A stretch of 64,000 nt of DNA from Blepharisma japonicum (Eukaryota; Ciliophora; Heterotrichea; Heterotrichida; Blepharismidae): positions 62,001 to 126,000 of the forward strand of contig CATKHK010000029.1 in NCBI GenBank assembly GCA_949751835.1, in the 5' to 3' direction. The first letter of the stretch is position 1, and each line of letters opens with the position of its first letter. Below are positions 11,215-21,418 of the stretch, in pieces. Below the pieces are notes generated by a model. That model did not search any database, was not told the origin of the DNA, and worked only from the letters and a program-made list of their open reading frames with translations. The position numbers and the translations under genes are program-made.

Positions 11215-11739
11215 TTAATCTTTAATCAATTGATACTCTTGGTCACTTGGCTTTGCAATTTTTTCAATTATTTTTGCTTGTAACTTAAATACAGTGTTTG
11301 GAATATCTATTTCTATATTTGAATTCATTTGATTTACTTCATTTATTGCTAAAATCAAACTTTGCATTGATTTCTGCAAGAAAAAGGATTTTAATTCTTT
11401 TGATCTTGCAACTGCAATCCATGATCCCAAAAATATGATAGTAAAGATAATTGTTCCTGCTAAATTTGGAAGTTGATAAAAATAAAAGCCAAGGATGAAA
11501 CCTAAAAATAAAAGTATATAAACTCCTGATAAGATTGAAAGATATATAAGATATTCCTTTTTCATCGAAAGATTTAAAGAATTCAAAATTGCTACAACAG
11601 AGTCTTGATGCATTCATTGAGAAAATTTTTCATCTATTCGATATTTTGGCCACAATTTTCAATTTAACTTAGCGAAAGGTTCGCTATTTTTTTCAGTAGA
11701 ATCTTCCTCTGAATTTGTATAAACTTCTACTTCGTCCAT
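11215..11739 (-). CDS. Two-span membrane protein, unknown family
   Basis: A 174-residue frame from ATG at 11739 to TAA at 11215, with two in-frame TGA read as Trp in the first third. An acidic N-terminus (MDEVEVYTNSEEDSTEK) leads to two adjacent membrane helices (YLIYLSILSGVYILLFLGF and a TIIFTIIFLGSWIAV block), then an amphipathic C-terminus with many Asn and Gln. The helical hairpin pattern could suit an ER or mitochondrial membrane-shaping or assembly factor, but no motif identifies it. It is tandem with, and 148 bp from, the kinesin on the opposite strand. Confidence 0.65.
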
Positions 11740-11829
11740 TTTCTTTAATTACCTAGAGTTTATAAGCGAGCTAAATTAATATAATTATTTGAAGAGTGAA
11801 CTTGGATTCTTTGTGCAAAAATAAGTAAT

Positions 11830-12066
11830 TTATTTGAAACCTGAAAATCTAGCCATTTCTTCAATATAATCAATGCTTGATCTTAAACTTGTAAAGTCCA
11901 TTCGGCGATCATTCGATGTTTTTAAGTTTTTAAATTGAGGCTTAATAAATTCTATTGTTTCTCTTCTTGAAGACTCATCTTGGATTTTTACAACGATTTT
12001 AGCAAATCTTCTGTAAAGTTTTAAAGCTTCACCTCGAAATATGAAGTCCTGCAAGGTTGGCTTCAT
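11830..12066 (-). CDS. LYR-motif protein (LYRM2-like)
   Basis: A 78-residue protein of usual LYRM size. It opens MKPTLQDFIFRGEALKLYRRFAK with the Leu-Tyr-Arg triad near residue 17, followed by the expected Asp-Glu-Ser block (IQDESSRRETIEFIKPQFK), a DRRMDF segment and a final helix. LYRM proteins bind the mitochondrial acyl carrier protein and help build Fe-S or respiratory complexes. The KQF-like helix before LYR resembles LYRM2 most. It is complete, without intron, and small enough to be lost in automated calls. Confidence 0.8.
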   Translation of the reverse strand: MKPTLQDFIFRGEALKLYRRFAKIVVKIQDESSRRETIEFIKPQFKNLKTSNDRRMDFTSLRSSIDYIEEMARFSGFK

Positions 12067-12361
12067 AATTTACCAAAATGGATTTATATTGATTAAATTT
12101 ATTTCATAATACTTTTATTCAGCAGATTTAATTTCTTATTGTTTACAGCTTTAAAAAATTATGATTCTTTAGCAAGTCATTATTTGCTTATAATAGCTTA
12201 AAATTGGCAAGACTTCTTAAATGCATATGTCAGCTCTAACTAATATTGGAATTTTAAATTTTATGATTTATTAGCTATTGTATTCTACGGTGGATTTTAT
12301 TGTTAATTTAGCTGATCTTTACATAGCAATTTTAGTATATTACCTCATCAAAATATTAATC

Positions 12362-13726
12362 ATGGAAATAAAAGAATTTCACTTTCCTCCTATCAGCTCG
12401 CTATCAAACTATAATGATTCAACGAGCCGATTTGAAACACATAGAAGGGTTTCGAACTTTTCTGAAATGAAGGTGGAATTATCTGAAAGAGAATGTAGAT
12501 TGAAGAGAAGCCAAAGCAGATTAAATGCAAGCCACTCTGTCGAAAGAGTAGATTTTCACGCTAAAAAGCCAATTTTTGATGAAATCAAGCAAGCTCTTTT
12601 AAAAAATAGAGAAATCAGTCTTTCAATAAAAAATAACGACACTCATAAAGAAGATTATTTGAGAAAAAGTCTTGAAAGAGCGAAAAATGATGTAATGGTA
12701 AATGTTGCAGCAGCATATAATGAGGCTGGAAAAGATTTATCTGTTAAGGTCTTAAGCCAAGTGTTAAAATCGGTTGAAATATTATTAAAAGACCAAGTAA
12801 AATTTCAAAATGAAGCAGATATAATTCATAGAGTGCTAAAAAGCTCAATTTTCATTGAAAAAGAAGAAATAAATGTTGAGATTATGGATTACCTTTATGA
12901 TGATAATAAAAATCTCATATTTAGCAGTAGCAAAGCAATCCCATATTTTATCCTTTTTAAATCACTATCAGAGAATTTTTTGAAGATGAAAGCCAAGTAC
13001 GAGAAGGATAAAGAAATAATTTGTAATCGAATAGAAAAATTAGTGAAAGAAATTGAGGAAAAAGAAATAAAAATAAAAGAGCTGAATAAAAATATTGATG
13101 AATTAAAAGAATCAAAAGAAAAATCTGATCAAGAAAAGGCTGATTTAATAAATAAATGCAAAAGGTTAGAGGAAGATTTAAATTTTTACATCAAAGTATC
13201 CTCTGATAGGGAAAATATTGTGCAAAAAATGCAAAGAAATAATCATGATGGAAAAGAAATTATAAAAGACTTGGAGTGGCAGGTAAAAAAGTCTGAATTA
13301 GATTATGAGTATTTTTATTCCGAATATCGAAAATTGGAGAAAGAGCATAATGAACTGAAGCTAAAATATAATAACATAATGATATCATATCCAAATATGA
13401 TTGTTAAGTTAAAGCAATTGCACGAAGGGAATGAAGATTTAGAGAAAAGAGTTTCTGAACTAGAAGCAGAAAATTCTGAGCTCCACTTTAAGACTACCGT
13501 CATTGATGATTTAACTCCAAGGCCAGATCTTGATAAAATAATTTCACTCTTGCATATTAAAAATCCTCCAGCAAGAACCATTTCTAAAGCAAATGCAATT
13601 ACTATAGAGCTTCGCAAAGCAAAAAATAGGAAACTAAGAGAAAAAATAATGCAGGAAAATATTGAAACTTCATTAAACCAAAATCAATCTGAAACATCTT
13701 CACCTGATACCTCACCTCTGATATAA
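12362..13726 (+). CDS. Coiled-coil protein, unknown
   Basis: 454 residues from ATG at 12362 (MEIKEFHFPPISSL). The frame is open further upstream, but that part is hydrophobic AT-rich read-through and lacks an ATG before 12362. About 90 disordered residues precede a mixed helical domain (about 75-200) and then continuous coiled coil (about 215-420) with heptads such as KLVKEIEEKEIKIKELNKN. The end is disordered (NQSETSSPDTSPL). The helical domain before the coil vaguely recalls TSNAXIP1-type axonemal proteins; this is weak. It ends 43 bp before the phosphatase start codon. Confidence 0.75.
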   Translation: MEIKEFHFPPISSLSNYNDSTSRFETHRRVSNFSEMKVELSERECRLKRSQSRLNASHSVERVDFHAKKPIFDEIKQALLKNREISLSIKNNDTHKEDYLRKSLERAKNDVMVNVAAAYNEAGKDLSVKVLSQVLKSVEILLKDQVKFQNEADIIHRVLKSSIFIEKEEINVEIMDYLYDDNKNLIFSSSKAIPYFILFKSLSENFLKMKAKYEKDKEIICNRIEKLVKEIEEKEIKIKELNKNIDELKESKEKSDQEKADLINKCKRLEEDLNFYIKVSSDRENIVQKMQRNNHDGKEIIKDLEWQVKKSELDYEYFYSEYRKLEKEHNELKLKYNNIMISYPNMIVKLKQLHEGNEDLEKRVSELEAENSELHFKTTVIDDLTPRPDLDKIISLLHIKNPPARTISKANAITIELRKAKNRKLREKIMQENIETSLNQNQSETSSPDTSPLI

Positions 13727-13769
13727 TACAAATTTGTAAAAATTATTTAAATTAATTCATAAGGTAAAA

Positions 13770-14699
13770 ATGGGTTTTGACATAGATTATTACCTTGAAA
13801 AAGCAAAGGCAGGAGAACTTCTCGACGAATTTGTAATCAAGTTAATAACACTCGAGCTTAGAAATATGCTAGAGAACCAGCCAAACGTAGTCTCTGTGCC
13901 CACACCAGTAATCTGCATTGGAGATATACATGGTCAATTTTTTGATTTATTAGAAATCTTCAAAATAGGTGGCTCTCCACCAGACGTTTCTTATTTATTC
14001 CTCGGCGACTTTGTAGATCGTGGGCCTTGCTGCATTGAAACAATTACATTATTATCCCTTCTAAAACTAAGATACCCCCAGCGAATAACATTATTAAGAG
14101 GAAATCACGAAACAAGAAGCATTACTCAGGTTTATGGTTTTTTCGCAGAGTGCCAACGAAAATTCGGAAACCCTTCAGTTTGGCAATATTTTACAGATGC
14201 TTTTGACTATTTGCCTATTTCAGCAGTAATTCAGCAAACCTTATTTTGTGTTCACGGAGGTCTCTCTCCTTCAATATCAAGAGTTGATGAAATCAGAAGA
14301 ATTGAAAGAACTCAAGAAATCCCTCATGAAGGTGGATTTTCTGACTTAATGTGATCAGACCCTGATGAAAATAATTTAGGATTTAGCACCAGTAGTAGAG
14401 GTGCAGGGTATATGTTTGGGAAGGATATTGTTGATAAATTTTTGCATATGAATGATATATCACACATTATCAGAGCACATCAGCTGTGTAATGATGGGTA
14501 TCAGGTTTTATTTGATGATACTTTTTCCACTGTTTGAAGTGCGCCGAATTATTGTTTTAGGTTTAAAAATATGGCAAGCATTTTATTAGTTGATGAGAGG
14601 CTTAACAGGCAGTTTGTAGTGTTCTCTGAAGCTCCTGAAAACTCAAGATATGAGGTTAATAAAATTTTTGAAGCGCAGCCTGATAATTTTTTAATTTAA
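13770..14699 (+). CDS. PPP-family Ser/Thr phosphatase, PP4/PP6-like catalytic subunit
   Basis: 309 residues, the usual length for PP2A/PP4/PP6 catalytic subunits. The metal-binding motifs are intact: IGDIHGQ, GDFVDRG, RGNHE, then FCVHGGLSP and RAHQL. Two in-frame TGA fall on the invariant Trp of MWSDP (14352) and VWSAPNYC (14535), direct proof that UGA is Trp. The N-terminal segment and TVWSAPNYCFRFKNMASI fit PP4/PP6 better than PP1. The C-terminus (FEAQPDNFLI) lacks the methylated Tyr-Phe-Leu tail of PP2A-type enzymes. It would act in the cytosol or nucleus with regulatory subunits not seen here. Confidence 0.88.
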
Positions 14700-14834
14700 A
14701 TAAATAATTATACTATTGTGATACATAAAAGAGCAATTTTTATATAGAAAGGATAGAATCTTACCAAATTCAATAGTGTAATAATCAAAAATAAGAGATT
14801 TTTAATTAAATATATCAATTGATGAGTTCTTGGA

Positions 14835-15527
14835 TTAAAATAAAGTAAATTGAATAGTATCTGATCCACATTTTGTGATTGATGTAATAGGGTGAAGCAT
14901 ATCAAAGCAAAACAAAGGTGTATAAACAAAATATTGCATAATAATAAAGAGTGTCAAATTTGCCAGCACATGTAATCATAATATCCACCTCGGCTTCCTC
15001 AGTCCTTCAGACCATTCTAAAAACACTCGATCATAAACCATAAAGTTGACTTTTCCTTCATCTTCTCTATTTCTTAATACATCTTTTGTTGTTGGAGGAA
15101 ACTGAAAAGATTCCAAATCCTGGGGTTTCACTGAAAAATAAAGATAGTGGCCTGCCCCCGATTTGCAAAGACCTTCATCAAAAATCATGTTCTCGAACAT
15201 ATTTGGGACCTTTTTTAAGTTGGATCTATACACTTGCATGGCATTTTCATGAATTATTACTGTGTAAAGAGAAATGCAAAGGGTAATAAAAGTTAAATAA
15301 GGAGCCAAATACAAAATAAGCAGCACAAAGAATAAGCGAGTAGACATATAGTATCAGAATCGGTACATCTTGTCTGTGTAAGCATAATCCAAAAGAATTG
15401 AATTTTTATTGTTGATTCTGTCGTTATAGTGGAATACTATATGGTTATAGCGACTGATTGGGTTTTGGTGCACTGTTGCCTTGTCGCTGAGATTTAAAGG
15501 CTCTCTCGTAGTTATTCTTTTCACCAT
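14835..15527 (-). CDS. Membrane protein of unknown family, 2-3 spans
   Basis: 230 residues from ATG 15527 (MVKRITTREPLNLSDKATVH) to TAA 14835, read through TGA as Trp at two places. A polar N-terminus of about 70 residues precedes a strong membrane span (LFFVLLILYLAPYLTFITLC). A hydrophilic domain of about 90 residues follows, then a second hydrophobic stretch near the end (LHVLANLTLFIIMQYFVYTP). The topology suggests a lumen-facing domain between two spans. Without the Trp reading it would appear as a 123-residue protein. The gene is convergent with the phosphatase, with 135 bp between stops. No motif is recognised. Confidence 0.68.
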
Positions 15528-15814
15528 TATAAATTTTCCTGCAATAAAAATGTCATAGCCATTCCGAATTGAGTTTAAAAGAATCTTTCGAAATTATTCG
15601 CCAAATCTACTTATTCGATTTCAGAACAATTCATATTGATAAAATGGAGTATTGGATCTCAAATCAGAAAAGATCAGAAGATATAAAGCAAACTGTGCTA
15701 AGCCAATAAACGAGGAAAATTTTTATAAAGCTATTTCTTCTGTTCTATTTAATGCATTCCCTAGAATCTGAAAAACTCTTCAAACCCCCTTTAGCATAGT
15801 TTATAAATTTTAAA

Positions 15815-17539
15815 ATGGACTTTGAGGCAGATCAAGAAGATGTATTTATAGGTGGTGATGAAGAAGAAGCTGGCCAAAGAGATTTCACCCCTCAAAAAGA
15901 CGAAGTTATTTTCTTAGTTGATTGCAATCCTACAATGTTTGCCAAAAACCAAGAAGGAGAGTCACCATTTTACATGGTCATGAAGGCGGCATACAGCTTT
16001 TTCAAAGACAAAATCCTTGCTTCTGAGTCTGACAACTTGGCTTTAGTATTTTACAATACAGGCCATGCAAAAAACCATATGGACTTCAAAGGACTTTATG
16101 TGTTTCAAGAGCTTGGACCTCCAGATGCTCCAAGAATTAAAGCCCTCCAACAGCTTAGGACAAATGAAGACTACAAGTTTGGGCATTCCGATGCTTTACT
16201 TGTAGAAGCTTTATGGCTCTGCCACGACCTTCTAACCCAAAAACATATGACTGCATCCCGACGAATATTCTTATTCACTAATCAAGACAGGCCAAATCAA
16301 AACAAGCCAAATGATATGCAAAGAGCCCTTCAAAGGGCAAAAGATTTGGCTGAACAAGATATTACACTTGAACTGTTCCCATTCAACCAGGGAGCTCACA
16401 AGTTTGATTTTGAAGCCTTTTTCGCTGGAGCTATTGCGTTAGAAGAAGATGAAGCTAAAGAAGCAATACTTGGAGCTGATAAATTAGATGATTTAATCAC
16501 AACAATGCATAAAAAAGAATATAAAAAGAGGACCCTTGGGACACTAAACTTTATGCTGTCTCCAACAATGAAGATAGCAGTCAATTATTATTGCATGTTT
16601 AGAGCAACTAAAAAGCCAAGCCCAGTGAAACTGCATGCAAAAGATAATAAAAAACTGAAAACTATTACGACTTGGGTTTGTGAAGAAACAGGAAAGCAGC
16701 TTTGGGATCATGAGCTTGGATTTCATTATGAATTAGGAGGAATCAAAATACCATTTACAAAAGAAGAAGTCAAACAGATTAAGGATTTTGACACTCCTGG
16801 GCTGAAACTTATGGGGTTTAAAAGCAGAAATAAGATAAAAGCTTATATGAATGTAAGGCCAAGCTATTTTATTTATCCTGAAGATAATAGGATTAGAGGA
16901 TCATCACAAGTGGTAAACTCTTTACTGAATGCAATGATAAAGCTTAATAAAATTGGCATGGTAAGGATAATTCCTAGGCAGGGTGCTCTTGTGAGATTTG
17001 GAGCTCTATTGCCAAGTTTAGAACCTCCAGGTTTTAACTTAATATTTTTACCATTTGCAGATGATATGAGAAATCCAGAAAATATTAAAGGGCCAGGCCA
17101 AGCGAATCTTGCTCCAGACGATCTTGTGAAATCAGCAGCAAATATGATCCAGCATATCCAAATTGCTGAATATAATATCCACAACTACTTCAACCCAACA
17201 ATTCAGCATTTTTACACTCGTCTTGAAGCTTTAGCGCTAGATGCCCCAGAACCACAGCCAATAATAGATGCCTTAGAGCCTGATGCAGAAGGTATCCAAA
17301 AAAACAGACAATTTATTGAAGGATTCTTCGACCATGCTCCTGAAGGGAACAGAAAAAGACAACGTGAGCCAGCTGCAGCACCAGCCAAAAAAGTGAAGAA
17401 TGACTCAGGAAAAAGCCAATACTCTGAAGCAGAGCTCAAAAAAATGAAAGTTAATGAGCTTAAAGATATATGTGATAGCTTAGGTTTACCTAAAACTGGA
17501 AGAAAAGATGAACTTATTGAAAAAATTTTAAGTAAGTAA
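15815..17539 (+). CDS. KU70: Ku70 (XRCC6), DNA end-binding subunit
   Basis: 574 residues with the full Ku70 order. A vWA-like N-terminal domain (VIFLVDCNPTMF; RRIFLFTNQDRP; ITLELFPFN) is followed by the Ku core (MKIAVNYYC, FMLSPT, SYFIYPEDNRIRGSS) and a C-terminal SAP DNA-binding domain (EAELKKMKVNELKDICDSLG, about 538-572) after a Lys/Arg-rich linker (RKRQRE) that can serve as nuclear signal. Ku70 with Ku80 binds double-strand ends for non-homologous end joining. In ciliates such repair is also used when germline segments are cut out. All Trp codons are UGG; no intron. Confidence 0.9.
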   Translation: MDFEADQEDVFIGGDEEEAGQRDFTPQKDEVIFLVDCNPTMFAKNQEGESPFYMVMKAAYSFFKDKILASESDNLALVFYNTGHAKNHMDFKGLYVFQELGPPDAPRIKALQQLRTNEDYKFGHSDALLVEALWLCHDLLTQKHMTASRRIFLFTNQDRPNQNKPNDMQRALQRAKDLAEQDITLELFPFNQGAHKFDFEAFFAGAIALEEDEAKEAILGADKLDDLITTMHKKEYKKRTLGTLNFMLSPTMKIAVNYYCMFRATKKPSPVKLHAKDNKKLKTITTWVCEETGKQLWDHELGFHYELGGIKIPFTKEEVKQIKDFDTPGLKLMGFKSRNKIKAYMNVRPSYFIYPEDNRIRGSSQVVNSLLNAMIKLNKIGMVRIIPRQGALVRFGALLPSLEPPGFNLIFLPFADDMRNPENIKGPGQANLAPDDLVKSAANMIQHIQIAEYNIHNYFNPTIQHFYTRLEALALDAPEPQPIIDALEPDAEGIQKNRQFIEGFFDHAPEGNRKRQREPAAAPAKKVKNDSGKSQYSEAELKKMKVNELKDICDSLGLPKTGRKDELIEKILSK

Positions 17540-17598
17540 ATAAAAACTCTTCAATAATATATAAAGAAAACATATTTTTGTCAAAAATAGTTATAAAA

Positions 17599-19227
17599 TT
17601 ATACCTTTTTAACTTTATTACAAGAAGAAACAGTGTTTTTCATGAAATTTTCAGTCCTCGTTTTTGATACAGAGCGTATAGGGCTTTTTGAAGGAGTGTT
17701 TTTTACCTTACTCCAAGAGTCCATAGAAGCTCTAAACCTATCAGGTGCTCTTGGTGTAAAATAGCTGATTCTTCCTACTCCAGGGCTGCTTCCATATACA
17801 TCATCAGAAGATATTAAATCTGGTCTTTGTACTCTCGGCGTCGCATACTTATCAATAATCCTTTTTTCCTCAGTTTTCAAGAAATTGTCTAAAAATCTCC
17901 TTGTTGAGAGCTCTGCATAATTATTTTTTTTACCAACTTCTTTTTTAGATGCTGATAAATTCAGTCCTTTTTCTATGCAATTCAATTGTAGATTTTCAAT
18001 GGATTTATATTGAGGCTGGTATCTGACTGACAAAATTGCTGACCCAGCGCATTCTCCAGTTATATTGTTGTATTTGGGGGTTATATTTACTACATGAACG
18101 CCTTTGCAAAGATCACGAATAGCCCTTTCGTCTGTATTTGGAGTTAGGCCAGATATCTCAAAATCTTCTAGGCGGCTTTCATCTTTTATATATTCTATAT
18201 TTGTTAGATTTAGTTCTCTCCTTTTAAGCTCTTTGGCATTTATGTTTACTACTGGAAAATTGTGGCTTTGTGATTGAGATTTTTGAATTGGTTTTATTTC
18301 TTCTTTTGGCTCTTCAATGTTTTCTTTGGATGCCTTTGGCACGATTTCTCTTCTTTCCGCGCTTTTTTCAATATTTTTTGATTTCTTGATTAATCGGATT
18401 CTAGATGACGAGCTTTGAGATTCTTCAAAATTAACTGATCTTTTAAGTTTTGGAGTCACTGAATTATGCTCTTTGGATTTTTTAAAAAATTTCTCATCTT
18501 CATTTGCAAACTTGGCATTATTTTCAGGTTTTTCTGCAATTTTCACTATGTTTTGTGCTTCATTTTCTTTTCCTTTTGTAGATTTAGGGAAAATTTGAGA
18601 TGCTGTGTCAGAGGATTTTCTTATTGAAGGGCTCATATCTCGATCAGTCGGATGTCGATTCACATAAACATCTTTTGAAGTTAAATTTGAAGGGAGAATT
18701 TCTTCCAATTCACCTTTTGGAATGCAAAAATCTGAAGTTTTCACATACATATCTTGATTTTTAGAGCTTGAAGGGTTGATTTCTTTATATTTCGGCTGGA
18801 AATTTGGCTCATAGCTAGGAATTGTGTTCTTTTTGCAGTACCAGTCTGTTTCTTCATTTCCAAATAAATCATGAATGCTGTGATCTTTAGGCTTGTAAGG
18901 ACTTACCGTTAAGCCGGCTGGCTCAGGAGGTAAAAATACTGTTGACGCAAAAGTTCTTGTTTCTCTTATCCTTGTTGGAGATCTACTTAAATTTGTTCTT
19001 ATATGAGATGGAGTTGCATGACCTTGGTCAATTGATGATTGCTCAAAAGTGGCATCAAACACTGTGCTTCTTTGATGGTATTTTTCTGAAGCAAAAGTCA
19101 TTCTGGAGGGAGTTTCAGATCTAGGGTTAAAAATTGAAAAACTTTCAGATGATCGAAGCTTGGATTGTGGAGTCATTGATCTTCTTATAATTCTCTCTGA
19201 GCTTTCTGTTATTTTGGTTTTTAGCAT
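17599..19227 (-). CDS. Low-complexity Ser/Lys-rich protein with a possible RRM-like fold
   Basis: 542 residues from ATG at 19227 (MLKTKITESSERI). The first 330 residues are disordered, rich in Ser, Lys and Glu, with many Ser-Pro/Thr-Pro sites. Near 355-430 lies an ordered block, LEDFEISGLTPNTDERAIRD, continuing to GSAILSVRYQPQYKSI. Its beta-alpha-beta spacing could be a degenerate RRM. The C-terminal 100 residues hold several Arg-Pro and Ser-Pro motifs. No enzyme motif is visible. It is convergent with Ku70, with 59 bp between the stops. Function unknown; a cytoskeletal or RNA-related role would be a guess. Confidence 0.7.
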   Translation of the reverse strand: MLKTKITESSERIIRRSMTPQSKLRSSESFSIFNPRSETPSRMTFASEKYHQRSTVFDATFEQSSIDQGHATPSHIRTNLSRSPTRIRETRTFASTVFLPPEPAGLTVSPYKPKDHSIHDLFGNEETDWYCKKNTIPSYEPNFQPKYKEINPSSSKNQDMYVKTSDFCIPKGELEEILPSNLTSKDVYVNRHPTDRDMSPSIRKSSDTASQIFPKSTKGKENEAQNIVKIAEKPENNAKFANEDEKFFKKSKEHNSVTPKLKRSVNFEESQSSSSRIRLIKKSKNIEKSAERREIVPKASKENIEEPKEEIKPIQKSQSQSHNFPVVNINAKELKRRELNLTNIEYIKDESRLEDFEISGLTPNTDERAIRDLCKGVHVVNITPKYNNITGECAGSAILSVRYQPQYKSIENLQLNCIEKGLNLSASKKEVGKKNNYAELSTRRFLDNFLKTEEKRIIDKYATPRVQRPDLISSDDVYGSSPGVGRISYFTPRAPDRFRASMDSWSKVKNTPSKSPIRSVSKTRTENFMKNTVSSCNKVKKV

Positions 19228-19674
19228 TAACAATTAATTCGTTAATCTAAAAGAAAAAGATGTCATATACAATAAAAATTATATAGGGATACTTAAGCTA
19301 TTCTGCTTTGAGTCTTTATGAATGCCCACTCGCAAAATTTCATTGCTTTATTTTTTTAAATTAAATTCTTTTAAAAGAAATATTTGAGATCATTATGATT
19401 TAATCTTATTGAAAGATTAATAACTTTTGTCTATAAGTAAAACATATTACGAATATTAGAAGAATTTATTCAAATTCAAGGATCAATCTAAGAATTTGGC
19501 TATATAAGTAAATTATCATCGTCATAATAAGCAATTAAAAATGTATTATTCAGTTTTTATGAGTTTTAGCTCAATTTAAATATATCTTTGCAAGTCCTTT
19601 AATTATATTTAATCGCAGTATCATACTCATATAGACGAATTAATTATGCAACTGAAAATTAATATATATATAAA
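19228..19674. other. Intergenic spacer, no gene seen
   Basis: About 450 bp of AT-rich sequence between two divergent genes. It must hold both promoters. I find no RNA gene, no long frame and no repeat. Confidence 0.5.
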
Positions 19675-20514
19675 ATGTTCTTTCACAAGAGCTATCTTTT
19701 TCGATTATATTTTGCTCTGCCAGTCATACTTGTTCATTGTCTCATCTGAAGTATAGTGTACTGCTACGACGTAGGCTTTATTTCTGAAGTAGAACTGGAT
19801 ACAAACTACGCACTCCTCTTCACGTTTTATTACACAGTTTTAATTCTTCTTGTATGAAGCTATACTATGAGTACAATCACTGACCCAGGATCAATCCCAG
19901 AAAACTACAAGCTTGAGGAAACTGAAGTAAATCCAGACGACCTTGAAGATTCAGATATGGCCAAGCTCTCAAAAGCAAAGCGGTTTTGTGATAAATGCGA
20001 TCGACATCGACCACCAAGAACTCATCACTGCTCACTTTGTAATCGCTGCATTTTGAAGATGGACCACCATTGCCCATGGATAGGAAACTGTGTAGGCTTC
20101 CATAATCATCGATATTTTGTTCAGTTTTTGATTTATGCCTCAATAGATTGCACACTGGTTGGAATTTGCTGTGCTTCTGAAATTGTGAAGAATAACGGAG
20201 AAGCGAATTATTATATTTACTATGGAATGGTGGCTGGATTAGGGTTAGGAGTCATGATATCCGCTCTTGGAGGGTTTCATTCTTGGCTTTTATTGTCAAA
20301 TTGGACTTCGTTGGAGTTAAGACCGATGGACACTTATAATGTGTTCGACCAAGGACATTGGCTTAAGAATTTGCAACAACTATGCGGAAAGAGGATAATT
20401 GGATATATTCTGCCAATTCCTACCAATAAAGTAGGAGATGGAATTACTTATCCGATTAACACGATTCAAAGACCAGTGAAATCTGAAAATGCTGAGGCTG
20501 AGCCACTTTATTAA
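19675..20514 (+). CDS. DHHC-type palmitoyltransferase
   Basis: 279 residues from ATG 19675. The first 65 residues hold two membrane spans and are seen only when TGA is read as Trp (two places). The Cys-rich domain is complete: CDKCDRHRPPRTHHCSLCNR, then KMDHHCPWIGNCVGFHNHRYF, with the catalytic DHHC near residue 130. Two more spans follow, and a TSLELRPM segment close to the Thr-Thr-x-Glu motif region. The enzyme transfers palmitate to Cys of membrane-associated proteins at the Golgi, plasma membrane or vesicles. Several neighbours carry N-terminal Met-Gly-Cys type signals and could be substrates; that link is inference. Confidence 0.9.
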
Positions 20515-20626
20515 TTCTAAAAAAAATAAAAATAAATAAAGCCATAGATTAATTAATAACAATTTTATTTTCATTTTATGCCAAAATACTTATTATAGAT
20601 TTTATTAAATTAATCCTAGCATATAA

Positions 20627-21196
20627 ATGAAACAAAATAACATCCAAGCCTTAGTTAGACATCACAAAGAAAGGACACAAAGCTCTTTAATCAAAACTCC
20701 AAGGAAAAGAGAAACATTAAAACTAATCAATAAATGGCAACAAATTCATAACTGCGATCTCGCTATAATTGCATCGCCTATTTTTAAGGCCTTTCCTAAA
20801 CGGGTGTCGACTCCTTCTTTTGTTCATTCATACAGAACTAACTCTCCGATAAATAATCCCCGATTACTGCGCTCTTCAGTAAAAGATCAAGGATATAGCG
20901 AAATAAAATCAGCATTTCTTCAGGCACCGAATAATTCTGAAGTTAAGAGAAATCAGTCTGAGGAAGTAAAAATTGTGTCTTCAGGAAGGTATCTGACTCC
21001 AAAAAGGTCTTCTAGAGATATAGGCGATTATTTAATAAGCAGAACTCCATCACCGAGTGATAATTCAAAGAGTAGTGCTTATTATTCGTTTAGAGTTTTT
21101 GGAAATGACGAAAATTTTAAAGAAGGACTTGATAAAATTTTCCTTAAGGTGAAGCCTTCAAAGCTTTACTTCAAAAGATATAGTAACAGAGAATAA
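20627..21196 (+). CDS. Basic, disordered protein, unknown
   Basis: 189 residues starting MKQNNIQALVRHHKERTQSS. Rich in Ser, Arg and Lys, with Thr-Pro and Ser-Pro sites (SRTPSPSD near residue 145) that look like proline-directed kinase sites. The last 40 residues may form a small helical domain. No domain is recognised. It follows the palmitoyltransferase by 112 bp on the same strand. Real coding is supported by the long frame without TAA/TAG and by codon use like the neighbours. Confidence 0.6.
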   Translation: MKQNNIQALVRHHKERTQSSLIKTPRKRETLKLINKWQQIHNCDLAIIASPIFKAFPKRVSTPSFVHSYRTNSPINNPRLLRSSVKDQGYSEIKSAFLQAPNNSEVKRNQSEEVKIVSSGRYLTPKRSSRDIGDYLISRTPSPSDNSKSSAYYSFRVFGNDENFKEGLDKIFLKVKPSKLYFKRYSNRE

Positions 21197-21418
21197 AACT
21201 TGTTTAAATAATAGTCAAATCTTTCCACTAAACAGTATCTGTTAGTTAATTATCTCATACTTGAAGTCAGGCTGCAATATATAAAATTTACATATAAAAT
21301 AGCATTGATTTGCTTTTTTTATTTTTAAATGAGAAAAAAATAGTCCTAGGCCATTACCTTCTAAAATTCGGTGAATTCATTCCTTTTTAAATTTTCAGTA
21401 TTTCTTAAATATTATTAA

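Noticed and set aside
13770-14699. In-frame TGA as selenocysteine or as pseudogene stops
   Set aside because: TGA falls at conserved Trp positions in many unrelated genes, with no SECIS-like element; reassigned code explains all.
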